This document shows, in pieces, positions 13,701-25,289 of a stretch of 64,000 nt of DNA. The stretch lies in contig NC_090942.1 of the NCBI RefSeq assembly GCF_040807025.1, positions 43,912,911 through 43,976,910 on the forward strand. Reading direction: 5' to 3'. The DNA comes from Struthio camelus. Taxonomy: Eukaryota; Chordata; Aves; Struthioniformes; Struthionidae. The translations under genes were made by a program, and so were the position numbers. Below the pieces are notes generated by a model. The model was given only the letters and a program-made list of their open reading frames with translations. It ran no database searches and had not been told where the DNA came from. Position 1 is the first letter of the stretch. Each line of letters opens with the position of its first letter.

Positions 13701-16700
13701 ATCATAGAACAGAGCAGATACGTCTTTTTCATGCCAAAGTGGTAGTGTCAGCTCTTGCTCATCTTTCATGTAATCTGTAGTCAAGGCCTGGGAGATGCGG
13801 TTTTGATACCCACTTCAGGTTTAAACCTCACAATTTGTTCACAATTTGTAAAGAGACTGTGTTACTTGTTACGGCAGAGGCAAGAAGAATGAGGAAAAAG
13901 GCTGGGGAAAGGGGAAGACGGAGGTCTATAGGAAAACTGGAAATGAGTGTCTTTAGCCCTGCCCGTTGAAACTGTGCAATTGTGAAAGGAAGAATGCAGA
14001 ATTAATGGTCCAGAGAGAAAGAATTAAAGAAAGAGCCTGACTCCGTGCATCAAGGCTATGGGAATTCCATGCTCTGGAGTACTCCTAGGAATACTTTTGG
14101 TGCACTTTCCATTAGTCATTGGATAAAACCTAGGGAGAACAAAAAAGACAAGAGTAGAACAGAGCTTAGAACTGGCGGGCAAAATCACCTCAGAACCAAA
14201 GCACCAAATAGTTAGGTCTAGCATGGCATCACTCCTTAATTCCTTTGTACAACTACACAAGTCAAGCTGGTGATTAAGGACCCTCCAGGCTTGCAAACTT
14301 ACTCAGTTTCTGTGAATCTTTGGATAACTTGCTATGAAGGTATTTAAAATAAGAATGGATAATTTACTTATTTCCAAGAACCTGTCAAGAGGTAACCGCG
14401 TTAAGTTACCCTGAAAAGAGGGGTTTCTCATAACTCTGAGCTCCAAAGAATAGCAGGAGGACTAAACTAGCACTTCTAGTTTCACTTAGCTTGAGACCAC
14501 AAACAGCTAGTGCTTTTTCCATGTGGCTCCTTTATAGACAGTCACATATCTGTATGGCCAGGCAGTTCTCAGCCCCCGCGTGCAGAAGGTCCAAGTGCTA
14601 GGGCATCTATTCAGAGGGCCAGGTCCAAAGCAAATGGGAAGGTTCTCAGTTTGGTAAGTTATGCACTGGTAGGTTATGCCTCCAGCCAACCACGATAACA
14701 TACCTTCAGCACAACTGCTCTGATACAGATCACTCTTTATTCCTGATCCAGCAAAGAAAAGGGAAATTTCCATTCCACTCATAGCAAAAGCAACAGTTGC
14801 TCTCCTCCCAGTTAAGTAGGACTGGCCTTCCAGCTCTCTAAGGAAACAGCCTCCTCCCACAAGGAACCTCTTGACATTTCTTAGTGGTGGGGAAGCAGGC
14901 ACACACCCTTCCCCACAGGGCTGGGATCAAACCAGCCTTCTTGGCTTGCTAGACTGGAAGCTTATTTAAACCTGCCAGCTCTGACTAAGGTCCCTGGGCT
15001 GATTCCCAGCACCTGCACTTAATTTTCCTTGAGAGCAGGTGGGGCCAGTTGTATTTCTGGGTCCCTAAGGAGATTGTATCCCTCACTGCACCCTATGAGT
15101 GTGCCTGGGCTTGCAGGGCTACAGAGATGCTGGGAAGGGCACTGGTTCCAAAATGCTGCTTCTTGCACTGGGCTTGTGCTGGCTGAGGAAATTCATGGGT
15201 TAAGCTGTGGCTCAGCAGCCTGGCAGCTTTCCACGCTTGCTCCAAAGGGAGAGGTCTGCCTCTGGGCTCCTGTAAGGGTCTGCCTCCTGCAGCCTGCCAG
15301 TTGGGAGCATGGTGTCTGGATGAGTGTTGTGTGTCAGAGAGCCACGCAAGCAGAAAAGTTAAGGTTGCAGGATGCTTTGCTGCTTAAATGAAGTGATGTC
15401 TTTTCACAACGTGCTACCTGTCTTCAAGGTATCGTGACAATCTGGCCTGGAAGCGTAGGGATGCTCCAACGGTTGTATGAGGAAGGGGGCCACTGCAGAT
15501 CTCTAATGAGTAAAATCCCACATCAGCTGCTAAACTAACTAAAATAACACTGTAAAGTAGACACTAAAAGCTATTCAGTTTGTATCACTCTAGGGCTGTT
15601 TGCAAGGTAATTTACAAGGGCTTTTTATGCAACAAATATTTCAGACTAAGCTCTGTTCTCATTTACATCCTTGGAATTTCATTTAAGGTCACGGGGTTAT
15701 ATGCTCTATCACATTGAGTATTAAGTGGGAAATGCACACAAAAAATCAAATGAGTCATACTAAAGTAAGACTATTCCCTGCAGTCTCTAGGATTGTACCG
15801 TTAAACGCTGAGATGGAGAGTTTAACAAAGGCTGGAGACCATTATCTCGCAGTCGCTAACCACTTGCAATTTGCAGTCAGATTTTAGCTGTATAAGCGCT
15901 GCAGGATTTGGCTACTGTTGAACTTCTGGGAATGTTACATTCACTCCAAATTGACAGAGGAAAATTTTTGTCAGGAAGTGGATAAATGAAATGCTATTGT
16001 CCTGTTAATACAGAGATTGTTCAAGAATCAGAAGATTTACTGAGAGTCAGAGTATAAAATGGATCGCTTGACTTTTGGCACGTCATTAAAGCAGTGCCAA
16101 TTCACAATTTTTTCTTTGATTATATATGCATATGTTCAATGTAATTACAATCCTGTACTGTGCATACATGCTTGCTTTGTCATGAACAAATGTGGGACCT
16201 CCTTTTTGTACAATTTTTACAAAAGGTACAATTAGGAGTGTTTTTCTCTTACTTGTATCTTAAGAAGCAGCCTCTGCCTAACTCTTGTGGTTTTGGATTA
16301 AGGTGTTCCAAGGATGTTCCATTTTCTTTGTCCAACAAGCCAGTTTCTTCTGGAAAACAGGAAAATCATTAGCTGCTTTATGCACATAAATAATTCTTAA
16401 GTATATAATTACATTTGGGGAAATTATTTCAAGCACAGAAACTCCAAGTAACACACATGGTGGTATTTTTCAGCAATGAAACAACAAGCTAAAAGTGGGA
16501 TTCATCTCAAATAACTTTTTCATCTAAAAGTAAAGTGTCTTGTGTAAGCTATTCACTTAGGCTTCCTCTGCAGTCTACAGAGCAAGAGAAGAGAGGAAGA
16601 GAGAAATCCCATGAGGCGCTTTATCCCGTTCTGTAACAGGGCTGTCAGAGGATTTTCTCCCAAAGCTAACAATTTTGATCACTAACTAGAGAAACAGAGG

Positions 16701-17544
16701 ATTAAATCCTTATTTTTTAAATGGCTAAAATTGTGTGAATAAATCCCACCCTACAATATTTCCAGAAGCCTCACACGATGCCTCAAGCACAGCAACTCAG
16801 TTCCGTGCTAGAAATAAAATATCGTTATCCTTTCCCTGCTCCCCAGGAAACCCATTTGAACTCCACTTTTCAAAGTTTCCAGAAGGAAACTTTTTATTCT
16901 TCCACAGGACTTCCGTGGTGTGTGTTTGGACATTTGACTTCTGCTGGAGTCCTGCGTTATTGTGTGTCCTGTGGAAATGCAAGCATTACAGGTTAGCCAG
17001 ATGTGGAACGAGCAAGATGCCCTGCACTAAATAAACAGAATCAACCTAAATTTGTTTCCTATTGTGCACATTGACCTTGTATAGCTCTAGATTTCTTCAC
17101 TCCTAAATGATTCATGTGCCCCAACTCATTCAGGGCACAATATTTTGATCTTTTTCTTTCTTTTTTTTTTTTTTTAAACTGTTTCTTCATTCCTGAAGCT
17201 GTCTGTTACCATGTAGGTTTTTAAATATGTTTTCCTCAAACATAAATTATCCATCACCTGTGCCTTATTTGGGTGCTTGTTTGAATTAAGTGCTCAGAAC
17301 AGATAAGGTAGGAGTAGGACCATTTGACTTCTAAAGGTGTGTTTCGTATTAGCTTTCTAATACTAACTACTACTCTACACTTAATATCATTAGTCATTTA
17401 AGCCTTATGAAGAAATATTCATTATCTTTGTTGGTTTGAACATAAGACAAGTGAAAAAGCTAGTGGAAATTATATCCCAACACAAGCCATCCCCAGACCC
17501 CTCCTTTCTGGCTATCCTGAGGCTGCTAGCATGAATAACCCATG
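10779..17544. other. Non-coding AT-rich stretch, no gene seen
   Basis: The longest open frame is 131 codons (14,507-14,902, minus); a 120-codon frame lies at 15,029-15,391 (plus) in a GC-richer patch. Neither shows a recognisable domain. A poly-A run (about 12,590-12,601) and a run of 15 T (17,161-17,175) are present. The segment 15,700-16,150 is AT-rich, dense in short TF-like motifs and free of recognisable repeat, so it could be conserved non-coding DNA, but conservation cannot be judged here. Confidence 0.5.
17161..17175. repeat. Poly-T tract
   Basis: Fifteen T in a row, preceded by further T-rich sequence, are seen directly. No adjoining SINE or processed pseudogene was recognised. Confidence 0.8.
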
Positions 17545-17810
17545 ACGACGCAGCATTGCAAAACTCGTGGTTCCTGGAACAGCTTTGGCGCAAACCCTCC
17601 CTAGTCACCAAGCCAACTGCTCGGGGACGAGAGCCTGCGCAGACATGAGGAGATGTGCGAGTGTCCATGCATGCTCATACACACAGGGTTAAACCAGCCT
17701 CATTCACTGTTTCTCTGAACAGTCAAAACACAGATACAGCCTTTGTCCCTATGGGGTTATGCCTTCGTGCCCTGCCTTACCGAAGTTGTTCACGGCAGCA
17801 CGCGTACGCC
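17545..17810. other. Small CpG-enriched cluster
   Basis: By hand count about 14 CpG dinucleotides fall in this 266-base stretch: eight at 17,545-17,660 and six at 17,765-17,810. Neighbouring kilobases have very few. It is shorter than a standard CpG island. It overlaps an 87-codon minus-strand open frame of no recognisable family. It could mark a promoter of a non-coding transcript or simply a GC-richer insertion. Confidence 0.35.
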
Positions 17811-20800
17811 TGCAGGTTAGATTTGTGATAGTCTGCTGAGAGGATTTGAGGATGGGTGTAGCACCCTCCTCCCACAGTAGGTTATTTCACTATGCTTTTC
17901 TGAGATACATTTTCAACCTTTTTTCTTCCCAAACTACTCAATTTCTCGTTAATGTTGCCCTATACAGTACTCCAAAAGGAAAGCTAAAACAGTAATGTGA
18001 TTTTTTTTTTTCCCTTCAACGGAAAATACAGATTTTTGTTTGTTTGTTTTAAAATGGGAGTGTAAATCTGCAGTGTTATTTGATCGTGGCCTCTCTAAAA
18101 GGTTTTATGACTGCAAAGAAGTATGTCTAGTGTACACTTGTATGTAAAGATATAAATTTTCTGTGGTGAAAATGTACAGTTTTTGAGAAACACACATAAT
18201 AAGTTATATGTACTGAAGATTTTAGTGTTGCTTCAAATTTTCATGCCAGGGTATATATCTGAACATAAAAAATAGGTGCATGTAATGACAATTTAGGGTA
18301 AATGTTAAAGGACACTTGAAGCTGATGTCCAAAATGTTCCTCTTGTCTGTTTAGAATAATCTGCAAACTTGAGAATGCAAATCTCTTGTGGGTTCACCTT
18401 GTGTGAGAACGCTGGTTTGCTGCTGCTGGACTAGGAACTGTGAGCTGCGGGCACTAGGTCATTTTTCAAGGTATTTTATCTTAAAGCCAATAAAACTGAA
18501 AGAGAGAGCCCGACAGTTTCTGGGCCTGATCCTGGTGTTTCTGTGCAGGCTTGGTGTAACAAGTGTTTTCACACTGAAGAATTTTTTATTTTCCTTAGCA
18601 TTTTTCAGGCTTTCTCTGTCATCTAGAAGTTCATTACCTAAGTGATCTTCTTCCATGCTCTGCTTTGGATTCATCAGTGTGATTGTGTAGGCTTATCTAC
18701 ATGTTTAACTGCTTGACTGACACAAGAGTAGCTTTCCTGTACAGTTTGCTACTGCAGTATGTAGGCCCCAATCATGGACCCATATTGTTCTACACATGGT
18801 ATTTCTTAGCTCTTTGGGTAGTCTTTAAGCCTACACTTAGAGATTCTTCATGGTAAAATATATAGGAGGAGTACAAAAATATGTGTTAAAAACAATTTCA
18901 GCAGCTTGGCAAATTAGCATGCCATTTCCAGACTGGCAATGTTTTAAACTGATTTGCGACTTCATCTAGTGAAGAAAAAGAGGAAACGTTCTCTGTCGTA
19001 GTAGCTGCTACTTCTGCTTACCTCAATAGCAGTGCTTCCACTGAAATCACTGGTGCAAGAGCGTATTCTTACTTTGTAAATGCAAACAATCAACAAAATA
19101 TGTTGCAGTTTTCTACCACTGGTTCATGAGATGTATGTGGCAAATAACTCCTTTTAGTGGCAAGGAAGCAATGTGTAGAGCTCCAATGAACTGATGAAAA
19201 AATAGACTGAAAGAAATTGGCAACCTTGCAGTATTACTTGATTCACATGCTTAAATATTCGTGTCCTCTGCACTTTCTCAGTGAGAATACATAATGCAAT
19301 CAGGAATAAAATGCAGATTTCTAGTTAAGAAACTTAACTATTTCTTAACAAAAGGAGCCAGAAGTAACTACTATGATGCTGTGCTGGAACTGACATAAAT
19401 ACCTTTGGTTTACAGCACTACTTGGGTTATGATCTCTTTTTCTGTTGTTTTTTCAGTTCTGTTTTGTTACTTTCATCTTTTCAGTATCATTGAATCCAGG
19501 TCACGTTCAATGTCATTGCAATCTTTCTAACAGTTCTGAGGAAAAACAACACAATTTGTACATGCAGCTGAGAGTGGTAAATATGAAAGATGAAGAAAAA
19601 GGAAACATTTTGAATAACATTTGCAGAAGCAGAAAATTCGCTGTGTGTGTACCCCGTGAATTTTTTAAAGCTTATATTTGGAAGTGTCTCTTTCCTAGTG
19701 GATGATGTACTTTGGCCTTGATCTTTAATATATCACTATCAGTGTCAAATATGCACATATGTACATGACGCAAATCCTCTTTGAGTTGGCGTGTAAATCA
19801 AAACAGAAATACCCAAAGATTTGTTTGGCTTAAAAGTAATTGTTGTAATTACTCGCCTTCCCATCTTCTTCCACTAACTTCTGCCATCCTGTCAGTCTGA
19901 AAGTTTGTAGGGAACAAGGGGATCTCCTTTAGTCTCTTGTTTTACCCGTGTGGGATTGTGAACTATTTCTTGAAATTAGTACAGGAATACTCACCAGAAC
20001 TGCAGAAAGCTGGAGTTAGGAAATCTAAAATGAAGCTCAGAATGTGTGGCAAGCTTTAGGCATAACATCGTCAGGTTAAAAAAGGGTATTCCTTGTTAAG
20101 GATGGGAAGACACTGTCCCCTCTCACTTGCCATTATTCATCTTGCCCTTATAGTAGCTACCATGTTCTGATCTAGCATTCCTTTTACATCAGAAGTTTCT
20201 ACTGAAGTTAATGAAAAATGTGGGTGTTCAAGGAAAGGAACTCTATTTTCATGTTATAGCATAAAGATGCAAATTAGAATCAGTATTAAAACTGTAACGA
20301 AAATAGATGGAATTCTAGAGCGTAGTTTATATTGGATAAAAGTAATTTGTTTTGACATTTTGAATAAACATTACAAATAAATCACGGAGTTCTTTATTAT
20401 ACATACTACTTTACTGTCAAATAATCTGGCAAAAAGCTAGCTGGTATTATAGAATAGTTTTTAGTTATCACTTTCAGCTTCAGTTTTGAACTACATTTAG
20501 GAATTTAGGAATTTACTAGCGTGTTCTTCTATAGTGTTTGTCTCCACAGGGCTTTCTGTAGAGGTCCTGTAGGTGGCAGGACAAAATGGGACGACACGTG
20601 CTTTGAGGTTGGGTTCAGCTCCTGAGTAAGGAAGGGTAGATGTAGGTGTCTAACTGGGAGTCCCGCCTCCTAATTATAGTCACTGGAGATCTAATTGATG
20701 TAGAGTGATTTTGCTCACCCTAAGGTAGATACATCCTGGCTGGTCAACTGAGATAACCCTCTCGTCTCCACTGCAGAACTGACTAGACTTCCATGGGCTA

Positions 20801-22133
20801 TCATGGGAATTGCAATAGTTCCCTGAATTACATACCTGAATTTAGGCATCATAACTGGAACTGAATTCCACTCACAGAATTTTTCTATCATACACGTGGC
20901 CTTACAAAAGGGTAAGTTAGGGGACATTTCTAAGTAGAAGCTATTGAGCAAATTTAGTACTTCCTGCAATCACAAAAGTAGTGCCTACTATTCCCTCAAG
21001 ATTTTGGGGGTTCAGCCTCTCTACTTGGTATCTGACTGCCATTTGAAGCTCCACCTGGCTACCACTGCTCAGTGGAAGTCACTTCTTTCACATTGCTTCT
21101 TGCATGGGCTCCCAGACTGGCCCGAGAAGCTGTAAGGAAGAGCTTACATATCATGTCACGTCCTGAATTACTGAGTGTTTTAAAGGTTCCCAAATCCTTG
21201 TTTAAAGATTGCATCCAAAAGAAATAGAGGGTCCTGCATTTCACGCTGAAATAACTCCTGAAAACAAGCCAGACTGAAGTAAACAGAAAAATAAAGCATT
21301 ATAAAAAAAGTATTTAGAAAATCTAATCTGCAAGTGGACTTTGTATCTGAGCTGTTTTTATGCGAATTTAGCCAGAAAAGAAAACTTGTAAGTCTCAAAG
21401 GAGGTGAGTAATGTCAGCAAGAGAGTTTGTAGTTTATTAAACTATTGTAAATTAAAATATTTGTAAATTATTCTCCATGCTGTTTCTACCTGAAACTTAG
21501 TGATTTATGTACAGATCACATTCGTGAGAGGCAAGATAAGGTTTTAAGTAAAGGGAAACTGAAAAAGAATAAATTATGGTAGTAATGTGAGATGGGAAGG
21601 AGAAGGCACTGACTCAAAAATTCATTTTCTAAGAGAGTTTTCACTTCTTTCACTATAGAAGAACTTAAACACTAGGGAGATGGTCAGTCATAATGGATTC
21701 TAAGTTTTGCACATGGACGTTCTCATAACGTAGATGCAGGGAACCAATTACAGAAGCACAAGTAGTTCTCCCTGGCATATATTGCAACAAATGCACTCTG
21801 TCAGCTTTGTTTTGGTTCTGCGTATTCATCTTTGGTATAAAAGCTTCTGGATCAAAGCAATATCAGAGCAGCCCTTAGCCTTGTGGTTGCCCCAGCCAAC
21901 ATTGGAGCGAGGTCAACTCAACATTAAAGTAGAAAGTATTGGAGACTTATGATGGAATAGATTACATTTACCACTGTCATTTTGTTCCAGGCCTTGGAAT
22001 CAAGGAGCGTTTTATCTGACTCAAGATTTAGGCTCTTTCCTACCTAGGGTGAATCCTGACCACACTGAGGCCAATGTCACACATCTTCATGGCAGCCTGT
22101 CCTGATTAGGTGACATTTCTCCTGGACCTCCCT
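17811..22133. other. Non-coding AT-rich stretch, no gene seen
   Basis: Only open frames below 90 codons occur. Some have good polypyrimidine-AG signals upstream, for example near 18,608 and 19,456, but no matching donor with an open frame was found. The CTCF-like motif at 20,566 is the only site singled out. Confidence 0.6.
20566..20581 (+). promoter_or_regulatory. CTCF-like motif
   Basis: CCTGTAGGTGGCAGGA matches the vertebrate CTCF consensus (CCACTAGGTGGCAGCA form) at 13 of 16 positions and keeps the TAGGTGGCAG core. It has the same orientation as the motif at 2,826. Binding is inferred. Confidence 0.35.
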
Positions 22134-23680
22134 GAATCACAGAATCACAGAATCACAGAATCATTTAGGTTGGAAGGGACCTCTGGAGATCATCTAGTCC
22201 AACCTCCCTGTTCAAACAGGGTCACCTAGAGCATATTGCCCAGGATCACATCCAGACGGGTTTTGAATATCTCCAGCGAAGGAGACTCCACTACCTCTCT
22301 GGGCAACCTGTTCCAATGCTCTGTCACCCTCACAGTGAAGAAGTTTTTTCTCAGGTTCAGATGGAACTTCCTGTGGTTCAGTTTGTGCCCATTGCCTCTT
22401 GTCCTGTTGCTGGGCACCACGGAGAAGAGACTGGCCTCATCCTCTTGACACTCCCCCTTCAGATACTTATACACATTGATGAGATCACCTCTCAGTCTTC
22501 TCTTCTCCAGGCTGAACAGGCCCAGCTCTTGCAGTCTTTCTTCAGAGGAGAGATGCTCCAGCCCTCTAATCATCTTGGTAGCCCTCCGCTGGAGTCTCTC
22601 CAGGAGTGCCATGTCTCTCTTGTACTGGGGAGCCCAGAAGTGGACACAGTACTCCAGGTGAGGCCTCACCAGGGCTGAGTAGAGGGGCAGGATCACCTCC
22701 CTCGACCTGCTGGCAGCACTCTGCCTAATGCACCCCAGGATACCATTGGCCTTCTTGGCCACAAGGGCACACTGCTGGCTCATGTTTAACTTGTTGTCCA
22801 CCAGCACTCCCAGGTCCTTCTCGGCTGAGCTACTTTCCAACAGGTCAACCCCCAGCCTGTCCTGGTGCATGGGATTATTCCTGCCTAGGTGTAGGACCTT
22901 GCACTTGCCTTTGTTGAACTTCATGAGGTTCCTCTCCGCCCACCTCTCCAGCCTGTCCAGGTCCCTCTGAATGACGGCACAGTCTTCTGGTGTGTTAGCC
23001 TCTCCCCCCAGTTTAGTATCATCAGCAAACTTGCTGAGGGTGCACTCTGTCCCTTCCTCCAGGTCATTGAGGAATATATTGAACAAGACTGGACCCAGGA
23101 CTGACCCCTGGGGGACACCACTAGCCACAGGCCTCCAACTTGACTCTGCGCCATTCACCACAACCCTCTGAGCTCTGCCATCCAGCCAGTTCTCAATCCA
23201 CCTCACCGTCCACTCGTCTAGCCCACACGTCCTGAGCTTACCTAGGAGGATGTGATGGGAGACAGTGTCAAAAGCCTTGCTGAAGTCCAGAAAGACAACA
23301 TCCACTGCTCTGCCCTCATCTACCCAGCCAGTCATTCCGTCATAGAAGGCTATCAGATTGGTCAAGCATGATTTCCCTTTGGTGAATCCATGCTGACTAC
23401 TCCTGATCACCTTCTTGTCCTCCACATGCTTAGTGATGACCTTCAGGAGGAGCTGTTCCATCACCTTTGCTGAGAGGCCTGTAGTTTCCTGGCTCCTCCT
23501 TCTTGCCCTTGTGGAAGACTGGCGTGACATTGGCTTTCTTCCAGTCCTCAGGCACCTCTCCTGATCTCCAGGACCTTTCAAAGATGATGCAGAATGGCCT
23601 AGCGATAACATCCGCCAGCTCCCTCAGCACTCGTGGGTGCATCCCATCGGGGCCCATGGATTTATGGATGTCAGTCATGA
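22134..23680 (-). mobile_element. CR1 retrotransposon copy A, 5'-truncated
   Basis: This is a CR1 non-LTR retrotransposon in minus orientation, about 1.55 kb long. Its 3' end is at the low-coordinate side, where the 8-base tail unit (GAATCACA on plus, TGTGATTC on minus) repeats about four times at 22,134-22,163. The body runs through the 3' untranslated region into ORF2. The element stops abruptly near 23,680, inside the N-terminal part of the reverse transcriptase. This is the usual CR1 5' truncation from incomplete target-primed reverse transcription. No clear target-site duplication flanks it, which is normal for CR1. It is the best-preserved copy in the window and so probably the youngest. 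Confidence 0.95.
22226..23678 (-). pseudogene. CR1 ORF2 fragment: reverse transcriptase and C-terminal region, one frameshift
   Basis: The 461-codon open frame at 22,226-23,611 encodes most of the CR1 ORF2 reverse transcriptase and its C-terminal tail. This enzyme would copy CR1 RNA at a nicked target. Visible motifs: LDFSKAFD around residues 108-115 with the first catalytic Asp, GVPQGS near 165-170, and FADD near 195-198 with the catalytic Asp pair. Residues 1 to about 47 read out of frame. The proper frame of that part continues in a second open frame (23,430-23,678), with [14 protein letters not shown] and the GNYRP motif. The frames part near 23,475, where about 17 bases seem missing compared with other CR1 sequences; the size is my estimate. 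The endonuclease and ORF1 are absent, so the copy cannot move on its own. Confidence 0.92.
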
Positions 23681-24950
23681 AGTGAAAAGAATCATTTTTT
23701 CAAAGATGTGTTACAGAGTTAAAATCAAGATTGTCTGTTACTTTGAGTACTTTTTTACAGCTAAAATCTATTACAGACAGGCAAATGTAGTTAAAACATT
23801 AATAGCAAAGTTGTATTTGTTTCAATTTGTAGATCAGAGACTAATTACATAATTATTGCACAGAAATTACAGTAAAATTACTGTACTTCCTTGTTGCCTG
23901 CAATTACTAATCAATATAAGCTGGCTAGTGCATGACTGAGTTATTACAGTATAGATTCAACCAAGTTAGTGTATCTGGAATCTAAAAATATGTATTAATT
24001 CTGAAACCAAGTGTTCAGTAACTCAGTCATGTAGGCAATCTGCAGCTTTGGAAATTGGTGTGTTCAGGGAAGTATAATCAAAGCCTAATTGCAATGTCAT
24101 TGCAGCACAAATCAAGTGTAAGTAAGTTGAAACCACTGCATGATGTAGTGGTCCTTAAACCAAGGTATTGCAGTGTTAAAAAATAGTAACGTAGCTAATG
24201 TATACAGAAATCTTTAAACTTACTTTTGCTTCATGGCTAGTATAGAAAACACTAGTACAAGTAGCTATTTCCATTTGTTTAAAAAAAAAAATCCGTGTCA
24301 ACTCTCTAAGTAGTCAGCCTGCAAATCTAGGATTGAAAACCTGCCTGACCACAAAGTATATATAATTTGTATTTGTACTTTTTGCATGTCATGCCACAGT
24401 CTTAGGAAGGGAGAACAAAAACCGAGAAGCAGAGTAGGAGTCTTCAAGATGTCTTCCACGGCCTGGGAAAAATACCAAAATAATAAAGTAAGCATAGAAG
24501 GGCCTTATGTGATCGTCTTTCTCACAAATAACCTTACCCAGTGAATTCCATTTCCAGCCCAAATCTTTCTTTGAGCCATAGCATATCATTTTGCGAGACA
24601 TTCACTCATGGTTTAAGAGCTGTAAGTTATGGCTGAGTTATTATTCACCCTTCCTGTTGAAAAGCAACAATTTCTAGGCTGAATTCATCTGGCTGTAGTT
24701 TCCAGCCGTTGGACTACATATCTTTCTCTGCTGGATTGATGTGCTGTCCACTGCAAAATATCTTCTACATTTAAGTTCTTTTACGCTGTGCCAAAATTAC
24801 CTTTTAACCTTTTCTTCGACAATCAAAATAGATGAAACTTCTAGATTTTCTTACCAGAAGACATGTTTCCCAAAACATTGCTTATTCTTTCCCAGCTCTT
24901 TCCTGAACAGTTTTAATTTCCGGATAGGATAGCATCCTTCAGCTCCTCAC
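23681..24950. other. Non-coding AT-rich stretch, no gene seen
   Basis: This is AT-rich DNA with only 60-70 codon chance frames. No repeat or regulatory site could be assigned. Confidence 0.6.
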
Positions 24951-25170
24951 CTGGGACATCTGGGTCCATCTGAACCCACTGGCAGGGATAACCAGTGCCT
25001 GTCCCACTGCAGTATCGGCAGGACGTGAATGGAAGTGGCCAGTCTCTGTCCATAGGCGCTCCTGGGCAGTGCAGAGCTGGCCAGGGCACTGAGCCGGCCT
25101 GGCTGCACACGGCCATGCAGCATTGGCGCTATGTGGGAGAAACCAGGAGCTGGAAATCTGGGCCAGCTGC
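24951..25170 (-). other. Candidate exon, minus strand, unknown gene
   Basis: On the minus strand a pyrimidine-rich CATTTCTCAG ends at 25,171. After it come 220 GC-rich bases with one fully open frame, and then a near-consensus donor CCCAG/GTGAGG at 24,950. The open frame (within 24,939-25,202) is rich in Ala, Pro, Cys and Gln and matches no family I recognise. A second frame would carry a Cys/Gly-rich peptide but has a stop at about 25,129-25,131. The block is distinctly more GC-rich than its flanks. It may be an internal coding exon, a non-coding RNA exon, or a chance combination beside the old CR1-D copy. Confidence 0.25.
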
Positions 25171-25289
25171 CTGAGAAATGAAAGTGGCAGCTCCATCAGC
25201 ACACATAGTCAATTATATATTTTGAAGTAATCAGCATCAGGTATATAAGAGTAACGCTGTTTGCCTACTTCTCGTTGGCATTAGTCTGC

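Noticed and set aside
18110..18132. TGCAAAGAAGTATGT resembles part of the miR-1 family sequence
   Set aside because: The seed differs, and no complementary arm lies nearby to form a precursor hairpin.
22236..23171. Several plus-strand open frames of 60-120 codons within 22,236-23,171, and others to 23,852
   Set aside because: They are antisense shadows of the CR1-A reverse transcriptase; the minus-strand frame carries all the conserved motifs.
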